Counted from the stretch's first letter, positions 1 through 7,306 are shown. The stretch: DNA of 64,000 nt from Brevundimonas viscosa (GCF_900116065.1 NZ_FOZV01000007.1:1-64000); one strand, 5' to 3'. Numbers and translations: made by a program. The notes: generated from the letters alone by a model not told the origin.

Positions 1-88
1 GGTCGAGGCTGTAGACCAGCTGATACATCAGGAAGAACATCACGACCGTCGAGGTCGCGATCATCGCCGCGAAACGGCCCCAGCTCAT
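1..88 (-). CDS. DUF305-type membrane protein, N-terminal fragment (cut by left edge)
   Basis: Read on the minus strand from 88, the sequence encodes [20 protein letters not shown] and then MYQLVYSLD before the window ends. A strongly hydrophobic first helix of this kind is typical of the three-helix membrane proteins that end in a DUF305 (MIPHH) domain, the same type as the complete gene at 1819-2298. An in-frame ATG at 94 lies directly against GAGG (95-98), while the ATG at 88 has GAGG six bases upstream, so 88 is the better start. It is divergent from the HMA-domain gene at 230 and shares the intergenic region holding a CueR-like operator. Only 29 codons are visible, so the family is an inference. 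Confidence 0.5.
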   Translation of the reverse strand, partial: MSWGRFAAMIATSTVVMFFLMYQLVYSLD

Positions 89-168
89 TTTCATCCTCGG
101 ACACTCCGGAAGAACGTTGTCTTCCGGGCCAACGCCGCTGCGGCGTCCCGTGTTCCGGCGGGGAGCCC

Positions 169-199
169 TTGACCTTCCAACGCTGGGAAACCCCACCTG
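169..199 (+). promoter_or_regulatory. CueR/MerR-type copper-responsive promoter-operator
   Basis: The sequence shows TTGACC (169-174) as the -35, with the dyad ACCTTCC (172-178), seven bases, GGAAACC (186-192) behind it. A weak -10 (CACCTG, 194-199) follows at 19 bp. CueR-controlled copA/copZ promoters have this layout: ACCTTCC-N7-GGAAGGT inside an over-long 19-bp spacer. The left half-site is perfect and the right keeps five of seven bases. It lies 31 bp upstream of the HMA-domain gene. No MerR-family gene is in the window, so the regulator would be encoded elsewhere. Confidence 0.6.
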
Positions 200-229
200 C
201 CTCATCGTCGATCGACAAAGGAGATGACG

Positions 230-532
230 ATGATCGAGTTGAAGGTTGAACGGATGACGTGCGGCGGGTGCGCCGCGACGGTCAGGGCTGCCGTGGCGGA
301 AGTGGCGCCCGACGCCCGCCTGGAGATCGAGATCGCCTCGGGAACCCTGCGGGTCGAGGGGGCCGGCCACCCCGCCCGGCTCGCGCGCGACTTCAGCCGC
401 TCGACCGAGGCCTACGCCCCCCAGACCGGAGAAGCCAGTTCCCGGCCCGCAAGAAAGCCGCGGACAACCCGCAAGACTCTGACGTTGCTTGCAAAACCGG
501 CGCGATTTACGGGGAGTGGGGCGCAACCATGA
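230..532 (+). CDS. Heavy-metal-associated (HMA) domain protein, CopZ-like
   Basis: The protein is about 100 residues. Residues 1-55 are an HMA domain with the metal-binding loop [10 protein letters not shown] (CxxC near residues 11-14), as in copper chaperones of the CopZ type. The last 45 residues are a basic, Pro/Arg-rich tail with no visible fold, and the reading frame may simply run on past the functional domain. An ATG at 224 sits on the ribosome site AAAGGAG (217-223) itself, so the ATG at 230, six bases away, is the likely start. The stop overlaps the start of the LuxR-HTH gene (ATGA, 529-532). The CueR-like operator upstream supports copper induction. Confidence 0.75.
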   Translation: MIELKVERMTCGGCAATVRAAVAEVAPDARLEIEIASGTLRVEGAGHPARLARDFSRSTEAYAPQTGEASSRPARKPRTTRKTLTLLAKPARFTGSGAQP

Positions 533-780
533 GGTTATGCTCCATGCATCCGGAACCCGTCCCGAAACCCGAAGAACCCCTGGCGCTCAGCCAGCGCGAG
601 ACCGAATGCCTGGCCTGGGTCAGCCGCGGCAAGAGCTCCTCAGACATCGGCGCCATTCTTGGGTTGTCGCCGCGAACGGTCGACAGCTATCTCGAAAAGG
701 CCTGCGCGAAGTTGCGCGTCCGCACCCGGATCGAGGCGGTGGCCCTCGCCGTCCGCACCGGCCTGATCGATCCGATCTGA
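529..780 (+). CDS. Stand-alone LuxR-type helix-turn-helix protein
   Basis: The protein has 83 residues and consists almost only of a GerE/LuxR DNA-binding domain: [20 protein letters not shown] (residues about 20-39), then [20 protein letters not shown] and [20 protein letters not shown]. This resembles the C-terminal quarter of quorum-sensing LuxR proteins, but the ligand-binding domain is missing. The start overlaps the stop of the HMA gene (ATGA), which suggests translational coupling and copper-linked expression. It could be an orphan regulator or a truncated remnant. The HTH itself looks intact, so I favour a functional small regulator. Confidence 0.7.
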   Translation: MRLCSMHPEPVPKPEEPLALSQRETECLAWVSRGKSSSDIGAILGLSPRTVDSYLEKACAKLRVRTRIEAVALAVRTGLIDPI

Positions 781-1141
781 AGGGGAGGGGGCGGGCCTGG
801 AACTTCTGTACGGAAGCCCGGCGTTTCACAGCCGATCGCCGCCGACGCCGAAGACGTCCCCTGGCTCAAGATCGACCGCTATCGTTCCGGAACCCGCCGG
901 GGACTCTTCTACATCACCGTCGGCGTCCGCGCATGCCCGGCATCCGGGTGGACGGGTCTGTACGCAGCGGCCGTCGCGGCCCCTCGTCGCTGGCGGACGA
1001 CGACGACTATATTTCGCACTCCGGAACCGTCGCCGGAAGGCGGGGTTGTTCAGGCGTTCGCAACAAAGGGAGCCGGATCGCGGAACGGTTTTGTCCCGTT
1101 TGCCACGGAACGCCGCGTACGCCATCCGGCCGTAAGCCGCC
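781..1141. other. 361-bp gap without a supportable gene
   Basis: No ORF with a credible start and ribosome site was found. Frame 1 on the plus strand stays open from 781 and reads protein-like between about 841 and 960 (DVPWLKIDRYRSGTRRGLFY), but it has no ATG, GTG or TTG start. It could be a decayed coding remnant or chance in GC-rich DNA. The relatively AT-rich stretch around 1006-1016 (ACTATATTTCG) may hold the promoter of the DUF305 gene at 1142. Confidence 0.4.
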
Positions 1142-1789
1142 ATGCCCCTCCGACTCGTCCGTTCCGTCGCTCATCTTGGCGCCCCGCTTGTCCTTCTGGC
1201 CGCCTGCGGCCCGGGCGCCGAGCCCGGCGCGACCAAGGTCGAGGCGCAACAGCCGGCCGCGCCGGCGCAGGCGGCCGGGCCGGCCACGCCCTACGCTGCC
1301 GCCGAACAGAAGATGCACCAGGCAATGGCGGCGGCGAGCGGGGCGACGCTCGACGAGACCTGGACGCGCAAGATGATCCCGCACCACCAAGGGGCCGTCG
1401 ACATGTCGCGCGTGGCGCTGGGGAGCACCCAGGACGCCGACATCCGGCGCATGGCCCAGAAGACCGTCGACATGCAGACCATGGACATCGCCGACCTGCA
1501 GCGATGGCTGGAACAACACGCGCCCTCGACGGGCGCCGGGCCGGCCGGTGATCCGTTCCGGGCGGCCGAAGACAGGATGAACCAGGCCATGATGGCCGCC
1601 AGCGGCGAGGGCGAGGTCCTGTGGGCCCGCAAGATGATCCCGCATCACCAGGGCGCTGCGGACCTGTCCCGCATCGTCCTTGAGCAGAGCGACGATCCAG
1701 CCATTCGCGAGAAGGCCCGGAAGATCATCGACGAGTCCATGAAGGACATCCGGGAGCTGGAGGCCTGGCTTTCGGAGCACGGCGGCTGA
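1142..1789 (+). CDS. DUF305 lipoprotein with two tandem DUF305 domains
   Basis: The protein has 215 residues. It begins with a lipoprotein signal (LVLLAACGPG, Cys at about 22) and a Pro/Ala linker. Two copies of the DUF305 core follow, each carrying a KMIPHHQGA motif: KMIPHHQGAVDMSRVALGS near 79-97 and KMIPHHQGAADLSRIVLEQ near 163-181. Each copy is preceded by an A(A/E)xxMxQAMxAAS helix. DUF305 proteins are His/Met-rich four-helix exported proteins that recur in metal-resistance islands. The internal duplication is clear at both protein and DNA level. It is probably co-transcribed with the DUF305 membrane protein 29 bp downstream. No clear ribosome site precedes the ATG, so a leaderless start is possible. 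Confidence 0.8.
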   Translation: MPLRLVRSVAHLGAPLVLLAACGPGAEPGATKVEAQQPAAPAQAAGPATPYAAAEQKMHQAMAAASGATLDETWTRKMIPHHQGAVDMSRVALGSTQDADIRRMAQKTVDMQTMDIADLQRWLEQHAPSTGAGPAGDPFRAAEDRMNQAMMAASGEGEVLWARKMIPHHQGAADLSRIVLEQSDDPAIREKARKIIDESMKDIRELEAWLSEHGG

Positions 1790-1818
1790 AACCGCGATCA
1801 AACCGGAGGGCGCCCGCC

Positions 1819-2298
1819 ATGGCCAACAGCCATCCCGAACACCCGGGCCAGGAGATGAAAGGGGCGTACCGCGGTCTCTTTATTGAACTCGCGATCGATT
1901 TCGTGATCATGTACCTGGTCATGTACACGATGATCGCCACGCCCGATCACTTCCGCCTCAACCTCAACAACGTCTACATGACCTTGATGATGGTCGCCCC
2001 GATGGGGTTGGTCATGCTCCTGTTCATGCGCTCGATGTTCCCGTCCCGGCGCGCCAACCTGCTCATCGGCGCCGGGGCCGCGGCGGTGTTCGCCGTCAGC
2101 CTCTGGGGCATGCGCACCCAGGCCGCGATCGGCGACGACGAATTCCTCCGCTCGATGATCCCGCACCATTCGGGCGCCATCCTGATGTGCCGCGAGGCCC
2201 GCCTGACGGATCCCGAGATCATCCGCCTCTGCGACGGGATCGTGCGGTCCCAGCAGCGGGAGATCGACCAGATGGAGGCCATCCTGGCGCGGCGTTAG
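1819..2298 (+). CDS. DUF305 membrane protein
   Basis: The protein has 159 residues. Three membrane segments are visible (about 20-40, 50-70 and 78-95), followed by a DUF305 core with SMIPHHSGAILMCREARLTD (about 116-135) and a C-terminal helix. The layout matches the family of small membrane DUF305 proteins common in alphaproteobacterial metal islands. Their biochemical role is not established, but the His/Met motif suggests metal binding at the membrane surface. A GGAGGG ribosome site (1805-1810) lies eight bases before the ATG. The gene is convergent with the PepSY gene at 2336. Confidence 0.8.
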   Translation: MANSHPEHPGQEMKGAYRGLFIELAIDFVIMYLVMYTMIATPDHFRLNLNNVYMTLMMVAPMGLVMLLFMRSMFPSRRANLLIGAGAAAVFAVSLWGMRTQAAIGDDEFLRSMIPHHSGAILMCREARLTDPEIIRLCDGIVRSQQREIDQMEAILARR

Positions 2299-2335
2299 CC
2301 GGTGCGGTCGCCCCTGCGGGACGGAGATCGGGCGT

Positions 2336-3061
2336 TCAGCCCGCCGCGGCGCGGCGACGCGATCGCCACATCGACCAGTCCCGCGCCAGCCGGATCCAAA
2401 GCAGGATGAAGCCGGTGATCACGATGGTGAAGGTCAGGAAGGTGACAATGATGATCAGGGGGTGGTTGAAGTTTTCGCCCTTCTCCAGGTCCATGATGTG
2501 GAGCCGCCAGAAGAAGTCGTAGAAGCGCCACACCGCCGAGCGGCGGGTGACCACCTCACCGGTCTGCGGCGACAGGTAGAAGGTGGTGCGTTCCCTGTCG
2601 TCGAAGTCGACGCGCCAGATCGGCCCCTCGCGGCCAGTCTCCTGGGGGGCCTTGTCGAGCAGGACGGCGGCGGTCGGCGCGCCTTCGCCCTGATAGGCGC
2701 CCTGAGCCAGTCGCCGGGCCAGAGCGGCGTCGAGGGGTGGGAAGGCCTCGCCGGTCACGGCGGACACTGTCACCGGTTCGCCCTTCGCGGGCTTCAGGAT
2801 CCAGGCGGGGCCGCGCGGGGTGGACCTGAGCTCCGCGCCGGCCACCGCCAGGCCGCGAGCGCGGGCGATGTCGCCGGGACTCCTGAGACTGTCGAAGGCG
2901 ATGGGGACGGCTTCGCGCTCGCGAACATGGTGCTCGCTGCGCACGGTCTCGATCGGGATGGCGGTCATCACCAGCCCGCCGGCGACCCAGAACAGCACCT
3001 GGATGCCGACAGCCAGCGCGATCCACTTGTGCAGCTGGGTCGAGAGTCGAAGCACCTTCAT
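2336..3061 (-). CDS. PepSY domain membrane protein
   Basis: The protein has 241 residues. An N-terminal membrane helix (KWIALAVGIQVLFWVAGGLV, about 12-31) is followed by a periplasmic part with two PepSY-like repeats (about 60-110 and 120-175, the latter with FYLSPQTGEVVTRRSAVWRF). A second helix lies near the C-terminus (LIIIVTFLTFTIVITGFILL). Such proteins resemble PiuB-type PepSY-TM proteins, associated with metal or heme reduction and uptake at the inner membrane. The helix ends in a short Arg-rich cytosolic tail. The start ATG at 3061 has GAGG six bases upstream. It is the last gene of a minus-strand operon and lies 8 bp after the DUF411 gene. Function in copper handling is inference. 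Confidence 0.75.
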   Translation of the reverse strand: MKVLRLSTQLHKWIALAVGIQVLFWVAGGLVMTAIPIETVRSEHHVREREAVPIAFDSLRSPGDIARARGLAVAGAELRSTPRGPAWILKPAKGEPVTVSAVTGEAFPPLDAALARRLAQGAYQGEGAPTAAVLLDKAPQETGREGPIWRVDFDDRERTTFYLSPQTGEVVTRRSAVWRFYDFFWRLHIMDLEKGENFNHPLIIIVTFLTFTIVITGFILLWIRLARDWSMWRSRRRAAAG

Positions 3062-3069
3062 CGTGGTCC

Positions 3070-3549
3070 TCAGGCTTGGGCGTTATGGCGGGCGAAAAGG
3101 CGGGTTGCGCCATTCTTCAGCACCAACAGGGTGTCGTAGGGCTCGCGGTCGCCGCCCGGCGTCTCCATCCCGGGCGATCCCGGCGGCATGCCCGGAACGG
3201 CGATCCCGACCGCCTCGGGCCGCTCGGCGAGCAGGCGACGAATGTCGGCGGCGGGCACATGGCCTTCGACGAAGTAGCCGGCGACGCGGGCGGAGTGGCA
3301 GGACGCCAGCGTTTCAGCCAGGCCGTGACTGCTGCGCAGGCCGCGCAGGTCCGCCAGGATGTTGACCGACACCATGAAGCCGGCGCCCCGCAGATGGCTT
3401 ATCCAGGCGTCGCAGCACGCGCAGGTCGGGGTTTTGTAGACGGCGATCGCGTGGTTTTCCCGCGCCTGGCCGCAGGCGGCGGCCGGCGCGACGGCGGCCA
3501 GAACAACGCAGCCGAGGACGGCGCGGCGGGCGAGAACGGGCAGGGGCAT
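3070..3549 (-). CDS. DUF411 exported metal-binding protein
   Basis: The protein has 159 residues with a signal peptide (about 1-28). The family hallmarks are all present: YKTPTCACCDAWISHLRGAG with a CxxC pair, CHSARVAGYFVEGHVPAADI, and VGIAVPGMPPGSPGMETPGG. DUF411 proteins have a thioredoxin-like appearance and occur next to copper efflux genes; a role in periplasmic copper binding or delivery is commonly inferred but not proven. The gene sits immediately upstream of PepSY (8 bp) and 81 bp after the NTF2-like gene. No Shine-Dalgarno is visible before the ATG. Confidence 0.8.
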   Translation of the reverse strand: MPLPVLARRAVLGCVVLAAVAPAAACGQARENHAIAVYKTPTCACCDAWISHLRGAGFMVSVNILADLRGLRSSHGLAETLASCHSARVAGYFVEGHVPAADIRRLLAERPEAVGIAVPGMPPGSPGMETPGGDREPYDTLLVLKNGATRLFARHNAQA

Positions 3550-3630
3550 CGGGAGGCTCGGTGTTGGTGACGAGGCGCCGAAACGACCGCGAACTTCAGC
3601 GGCCTGGACGGGCTGGCGTGTGGGAAAGGT

Positions 3631-4128
3631 CTAGGCGGCCGGGCGCGGCGCCCGCGAAGACGAATGATAGCGGATGATCCGCCAGCGTCCATCGCGGCGC
3701 TCGAGCACGCTGGTGGCGACGCCGCGCCGCTCGACCGTCGCCCGGGTGGGATCCTTGAAGACGATCCGGTAGCGGTAGGTCTCGGTCGCATAGGCGAGGT
3801 CGCCGGCCACCGTCGTCTCGAGTCGCCGGTCCTCGAAGGTGAACGCCGAGAACGCGGCCAGTTCCGGCCCGAGGTGGTGGGCGAGATAGTCGGCGAAGCG
3901 GCCCTCGACGCCGCCCTGCTCGTAGACCTGCGCCTCCGGCCAGAAGAACTGTGCAGCGGCCTCGCCGTCGAGCGCTTCGACGGCGGCCCGGTAGCCTTCC
4001 AGCACGGCAGCGACCTCGCTCTGGGCCTGGGAGGCGGCCTGGGGCGCTGGCGTCGCGTGGGCCAGGACGGGCGGAGCGACAAGAAGGACGGCGAGCAGGC
4101 TCAGGGCCGCGATCAGCATGCGGGACAT
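3631..4128 (-). CDS. Exported NTF2/SnoaL-like protein
   Basis: The protein has 165 residues. A signal peptide (MSRMLIAALSLLAVLLVAPP, cleavage about residue 23) is followed by a SnoaL/DUF4440-like cone fold. The recognisable parts are an N-terminal helix (VAAVLEGYRAAVEALDGEAA), then FFWPEAQVYEQGGVEG and the closing strands TSVLERRDGRWRIIRYHSSS. The family covers isomerases, polyketide cyclases and ligand-binding proteins, and the substrate here cannot be predicted. It often accompanies copper-resistance genes in related bacteria. Its start codon overlaps the stop of the acyltransferase gene (TGATG), so translation is probably coupled. Confidence 0.7.
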   Translation of the reverse strand: MSRMLIAALSLLAVLLVAPPVLAHATPAPQAASQAQSEVAAVLEGYRAAVEALDGEAAAQFFWPEAQVYEQGGVEGRFADYLAHHLGPELAAFSAFTFEDRRLETTVAGDLAYATETYRYRIVFKDPTRATVERRGVATSVLERRDGRWRIIRYHSSSRAPRPAA

Positions 4129-5288
4129 CAGAAGGGTTCTCCTTGGTCGCTGTGGACGCTGCGCGTCTGTTCCAGCCCGGGGACAGGTTCGCGCCGTTCG
4201 ACGAGCCGGCGGATCAGCCGTCGGCCAGGGCGCTCGATCGCCATGTGGATTCCGGCCGCCGCGGCCAGGGTCAGGGTCAGCAGGAGCGCCAGTTCCCCCA
4301 GACCCATCCGATAGTCGCCGCCGAGACCGGCGAGCCTCTGGACGGCGTTACGCCAGACCATCAGCACGGGCAGGTGAACCAGGTAGAGGGCGTAGGACGC
4401 CTCGCCGGCGAACAGCCAGAGCGGCTGTGACAGGAAGGTGCGGGCGCCGGATTTGGCGAGCAGGGCGAGCGCCAGCAGGAAAGGCCCCGAGAGGGCGACG
4501 ATGAGGCGGTCGTCGAGCGGGATCTGCATGGCCGCGAGCAGGGCGGCGGTCGCTGCCAGCACGGCGGCGATCGCCGCCCGGGGGGAGAGCGCCACCCGCT
4601 GTCCCAGATAGTAGAGGCCTATCCCGAACAGGAACTCCGGCGCGATGCGCAGGATGCCCATGCTGTCTTCGGCCCGCGGCAGGACCACCCCGAAGACCCT
4701 GCGGTAGACGAGGTCGAGGGCCAGGAAGAACAGGGCGGCCAGGCCGGTCAGGACCAGCGGTCGGTCGCGCAGACGAAGGGCGATCCAGGCGAAGGCCGGA
4801 AAGGTCAGGTAGGCGAACCATTCCGCGGACAGCGACCAGGCCGGCCCGTTCCACAACGCCAACGACTGGCGCGGGAACCAGGCCTGGACCAGCAGCAAGG
4901 TCTGGACGAAGTCCGGGGCGTTGAAACGACCCGGCTCCAGGCCCACCCCCGCCAGGGGCGCCGCCAGCACCAGGGCCAGCATGCCCAGAAGGATGGCCAG
5001 GTGGGCGGGATAGATCCGGGCGAACCGCGCCGCCAGGAAGCGCCGGTATCGGGGTTGGGCGTTCCCCTGCAGATAGACGTGGGTGAGGATGAAGCCCGAC
5101 AGGATGAAGAAGATGTCGACCCCGAGACGGGTCCGGTCCAGCAGGCCCGAGGCCGACGGCGGCAGCGTCCAGTAGAGCTGGTAGTGGAACAGCACCACCC
5201 CCAGGGCCAGGAAGAAGCGGATGCTGGTCAGCGGGTCCAGGACATCGGGGAAGGGATGGCGTCTAGAAGCGGAGATGGTTGACGCCAT
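4128..5288 (-). CDS. Acyltransferase family 3 membrane protein (OafA/YrhL-like)
   Basis: The protein has 386 residues and about ten membrane segments. It begins with the family signature LTSIRFFLALGVVLFHYQLY (about 20-39), followed by LGVDIFFILSGFILTHVYL and RFLAARFARIYPAHL. These are hallmarks of integral membrane acyltransferases that O-acylate cell-surface glycans. The C-terminal extracytoplasmic SGNH domain of OafA is absent. The substrate is unknown. The reading frame overlaps the end of the upstream DUF2231 gene by 26 bp and the start of the downstream NTF2-like gene, so it looks like an integral member of this operon. That placement is odd for a glycan-modifying enzyme. Confidence 0.8.
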   Translation of the reverse strand: MASTISASRRHPFPDVLDPLTSIRFFLALGVVLFHYQLYWTLPPSASGLLDRTRLGVDIFFILSGFILTHVYLQGNAQPRYRRFLAARFARIYPAHLAILLGMLALVLAAPLAGVGLEPGRFNAPDFVQTLLLVQAWFPRQSLALWNGPAWSLSAEWFAYLTFPAFAWIALRLRDRPLVLTGLAALFFLALDLVYRRVFGVVLPRAEDSMGILRIAPEFLFGIGLYYLGQRVALSPRAAIAAVLAATAALLAAMQIPLDDRLIVALSGPFLLALALLAKSGARTFLSQPLWLFAGEASYALYLVHLPVLMVWRNAVQRLAGLGGDYRMGLGELALLLTLTLAAAAGIHMAIERPGRRLIRRLVERREPVPGLEQTRSVHSDQGEPF

Positions 5289-5898
5289 GGGTCAGCGCGC
5301 CTCCGAGCCAGGCGTTGAGCAGGACCGCCAGGGTCACCGCGGCCAGCGCCGCCGCGTAGAGGCCGCGCGCGGCGCGGCCAGACTGCCGACGCATCGATCG
5401 CTCCTTGGCCCACCAGGCCAGCAGCCCGAGCGCCGCGATCCCGGTCCCGAGCCACCGATGGAGGGTGTGGGTGGCGTCCTCCACCGGACCTGGCAGGCCC
5501 ATCGCCAACCAGCCCAGGGCCGCGGCCCCGATGGCAGACAGCGCGGCCAGGGCGATCAGCACCCGCGTCCCGTCCGTTAGCCAGGCGCGTCGTCCCCAGG
5601 CCGCCGCCGCCTCGAGAACCGCGGCCACCAGGAACAGCGCGATCGGAAAATGCACCACGGCCGGATGCCAGCGACCGAGCCAGCGGACGAGGCGCTGCGG
5701 CATCGGTTTGGGCTCGGCGGCCGCCTCCGTGGCGGTATGATCCATGGCGGCGTGGTCCATGGCCGCCGGCGCGCCGGGCTGCGCCGCCGCGGCGGTCGGC
5801 GGGGGCGCCTTCTTGTGATCCTCGTGCGCCCAGCTCGGAGCCGTGACGAAGAGGGTTCCGATCGCCAGGACTGCCGGAATCCACCGCGACAACATCAT
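5263..5898 (-). CDS. DUF2231 membrane protein with His/Met-rich periplasmic segment
   Basis: The protein has 211 residues. A signal-like N-terminus ends in PSWAHEDHKK. A linker with AAMDHAAMDHTATEA (Met/His pairs) follows, then a DUF2231 four-helix membrane domain opening with WLGRWHPAVVHFPIALFLVA. The MDHAAMDH repeat is of the same kind as those in the nearby CopA and CopB proteins and suggests copper binding. DUF2231 proteins are small membrane proteins with a conserved HPAVVHFP motif, often found near cytochrome or copper genes. This is the first gene of the minus-strand operon that runs to 2336, and it is divergent from the cnrYXH-like genes across a 128-bp region. Confidence 0.75.
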   Translation of the reverse strand: MMLSRWIPAVLAIGTLFVTAPSWAHEDHKKAPPPTAAAAQPGAPAAMDHAAMDHTATEAAAEPKPMPQRLVRWLGRWHPAVVHFPIALFLVAAVLEAAAAWGRRAWLTDGTRVLIALAALSAIGAAALGWLAMGLPGPVEDATHTLHRWLGTGIAALGLLAWWAKERSMRRQSGRAARGLYAAALAAVTLAVLLNAWLGGALTHGVNHLRF

Positions 5899-6026
5899 TT
5901 CCCCCTCCGCACCAAGGCTTGCTATCCAGTGTTACGCGCTGGCCTCTCGGCCCCCTCGTCGGCCGCGCGGCGAGGGCCGTAGCCCCGGCGCGCGTAGTTC
6001 GAAATGGGGCGTGAAGGACGACGATC

Positions 6027-6293
6027 ATGGACAATCTGGATCAATGGCTGGCGCGGGTTCCGCCGGGCGGCCCGTCGCTGAACCAGCTGGAGGCCGATGT
6101 CTGGGGCCGCGTTCGAGCCATGCGGGCCGAGCGGGCCACGGCGCGTGTGCGCGTGGTCGCGGTGATCTTCGCCCTGAGCGTGGGCGTGGCCAACGGCGGC
6201 CTGGGGGCCAGCCTGGCCCGGCCGCCGGCCTCGGAGATGTCGGTGTTCTCCTCCGCCGCTCTGTTGCCCCTGGCGCGCCTGGAGGTTCACTGA
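6027..6293 (+). CDS. CnrY-like membrane anti-sigma factor
   Basis: The protein has 88 residues. The N-terminal 40 residues are cytosolic and amphipathic (DQWLARVPPGGPSLNQLEAD), followed by a single membrane segment (RVRVVAVIFALSVGVANGGL, about 41-60) and a short periplasmic tail. No family motif is strong on its own. Its size, topology and position as first gene of a Y-X-H triplet match CnrY/NccY, the anti-sigma factors that hold the ECF sigma factor at the membrane. Ribosome site AAGGA (6014-6018) lies eight bases before the ATG. The stop overlaps the start of the sensor gene (TGATG). Identification rests mainly on context. Confidence 0.65.
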   Translation: MDNLDQWLARVPPGGPSLNQLEADVWGRVRAMRAERATARVRVVAVIFALSVGVANGGLGASLARPPASEMSVFSSAALLPLARLEVH

Positions 6294-6733
6294 TGACAAT
6301 CGGCTGGAAATCCATCGCCGTGACCACCGTGCTGGCGATCGCCGCCAGCGGCATGGGCGCCTGGGGCGGCGCGACCTGGGTGCTGCAGCGGCAGACGCCG
6401 CCCTCGCTGCATGAGATCGTCCATCGCGACCTCGACCTTGACCGGGGCCAGTTGGCCCGAATCGAGGCGATCGAGTCGCGCTTCGCGACACGCCGGATCG
6501 CCCTTGAACAGCGGGTCCAGGCCGCCAACCGGGAACTGGCGCAGGCCATCGCCGAGAGCGACGGCGACAGCCGCAAGGTGCAGCCGGCGATCGATCACTT
6601 CCACGACGCGATGGGCGACCTCCAGCAGGCCACGGTCGCCCACATCTTCGAGATGCGGACGGTGATGACGCCGGCCCAGGCCGAGCGGTTCGATCACAGC
6701 GTGATCGCGGCGCTGGCGGTCGCGGGCGAGTAG
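6293..6733 (+). CDS. CnrX-like periplasmic metal sensor
   Basis: The protein has 146 residues. One membrane anchor (about 8-30) is followed by a helical periplasmic domain. The residues that bind metal in Cupriavidus CnrX (His42, His46, Glu63, His119, Met123) have exact counterparts here, shifted by two: His40-x3-His44, Glu61, and His117-x3-Met121. The ZraP/CnrX fold also explains the central Gln/Arg-rich helices. In CnrYXH the sensor binds Ni or Co and signals CnrY to release the sigma factor. Here the surrounding genes are for copper, so the cognate metal is uncertain. Start ATG 6293 overlaps the previous stop, with GGAGG (6281-6285) seven bases upstream. Confidence 0.8.
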   Translation: MTIGWKSIAVTTVLAIAASGMGAWGGATWVLQRQTPPSLHEIVHRDLDLDRGQLARIEAIESRFATRRIALEQRVQAANRELAQAIAESDGDSRKVQPAIDHFHDAMGDLQQATVAHIFEMRTVMTPAQAERFDHSVIAALAVAGE

Positions 6734-6739
6734 GCGGCG

Positions 6740-7306
6740 GTGACGGCCGAGGAGGATCTGCCGGCCAGGGCCGCAGCCGGGGATCCGGAGGCCTTCGAAC
6801 GCCTGATGCTGGCCACCAAGGCCAGTCTCTATCGGCTCGTCCGGCGCTATGTCGGCGACGCGGACGAAGCCTACGACCTGGTGCAGGAGACCTACGCCGC
6901 GGCCTGGCTGGCGATCCGCCGCTTCGATCCGAAACGCCCCTTCGAGGCCTGGCTGAGGACCATCGCGCTCAACAAGTGCCGGGACTGGAGCCGCCGACGG
7001 CGGGTCAGACATTGGTTGCTGGGCGCCGCCGACCTGGCCGACCGCGAAGCCTTGGCCGTCGCCGATGAGGCCCGGGGCGCGGCGGAACAGTACGAACTGG
7101 GCCAGACGCTCGGCCGGCTCGAGGCGGCCATCGCCGACCTGCCGGCCCGGCTCAAGGCGCCGCTCCTGCTGACCGCGCTGGAGGAGCGCAGCCAGGCCGA
7201 GGCCGCCGCCATCCTGGGCGTCTCGGTCAAGGCGGTGGAGACCCGCGTCGCCAGGGCGCGACGCAAGCTGGCCGAAGCGCTGGGGCCCGCGGCCGGGGCG
7301 ATCTGA
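6740..7306 (+). CDS. ECF RNA polymerase sigma factor, CnrH-like
   Basis: The protein has 188 residues, the usual length of an ECF sigma factor. Region 2 is at about 20-85, with LYRLVRRYVGDADEAYDLVQ and RRFDPKRPFEAWLRTIALNK. Region 4 is at about 125-180, with LEAAIADLPARLKAPLLLTA and AAAILGVSVKAVETRVARAR. A GTG start follows six bases after the sensor stop. The order anti-sigma, sensor, sigma is that of cnrYXH in Cupriavidus metallidurans. The gene lies 136 bp upstream of copA, so transcription of the copper oxidase and RND genes by this factor is the simplest inference. I could not identify its promoter motif with confidence. Confidence 0.85.
   Translation: MTAEEDLPARAAAGDPEAFERLMLATKASLYRLVRRYVGDADEAYDLVQETYAAAWLAIRRFDPKRPFEAWLRTIALNKCRDWSRRRRVRHWLLGAADLADREALAVADEARGAAEQYELGQTLGRLEAAIADLPARLKAPLLLTALEERSQAEAAAILGVSVKAVETRVARARRKLAEALGPAAGAI

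Noticed and set aside
489..1376. Plus-strand open frame across the HMA/LuxR genes and the gap
   Set aside because: Arg/Pro-rich, no start signal, overlaps three better frames.
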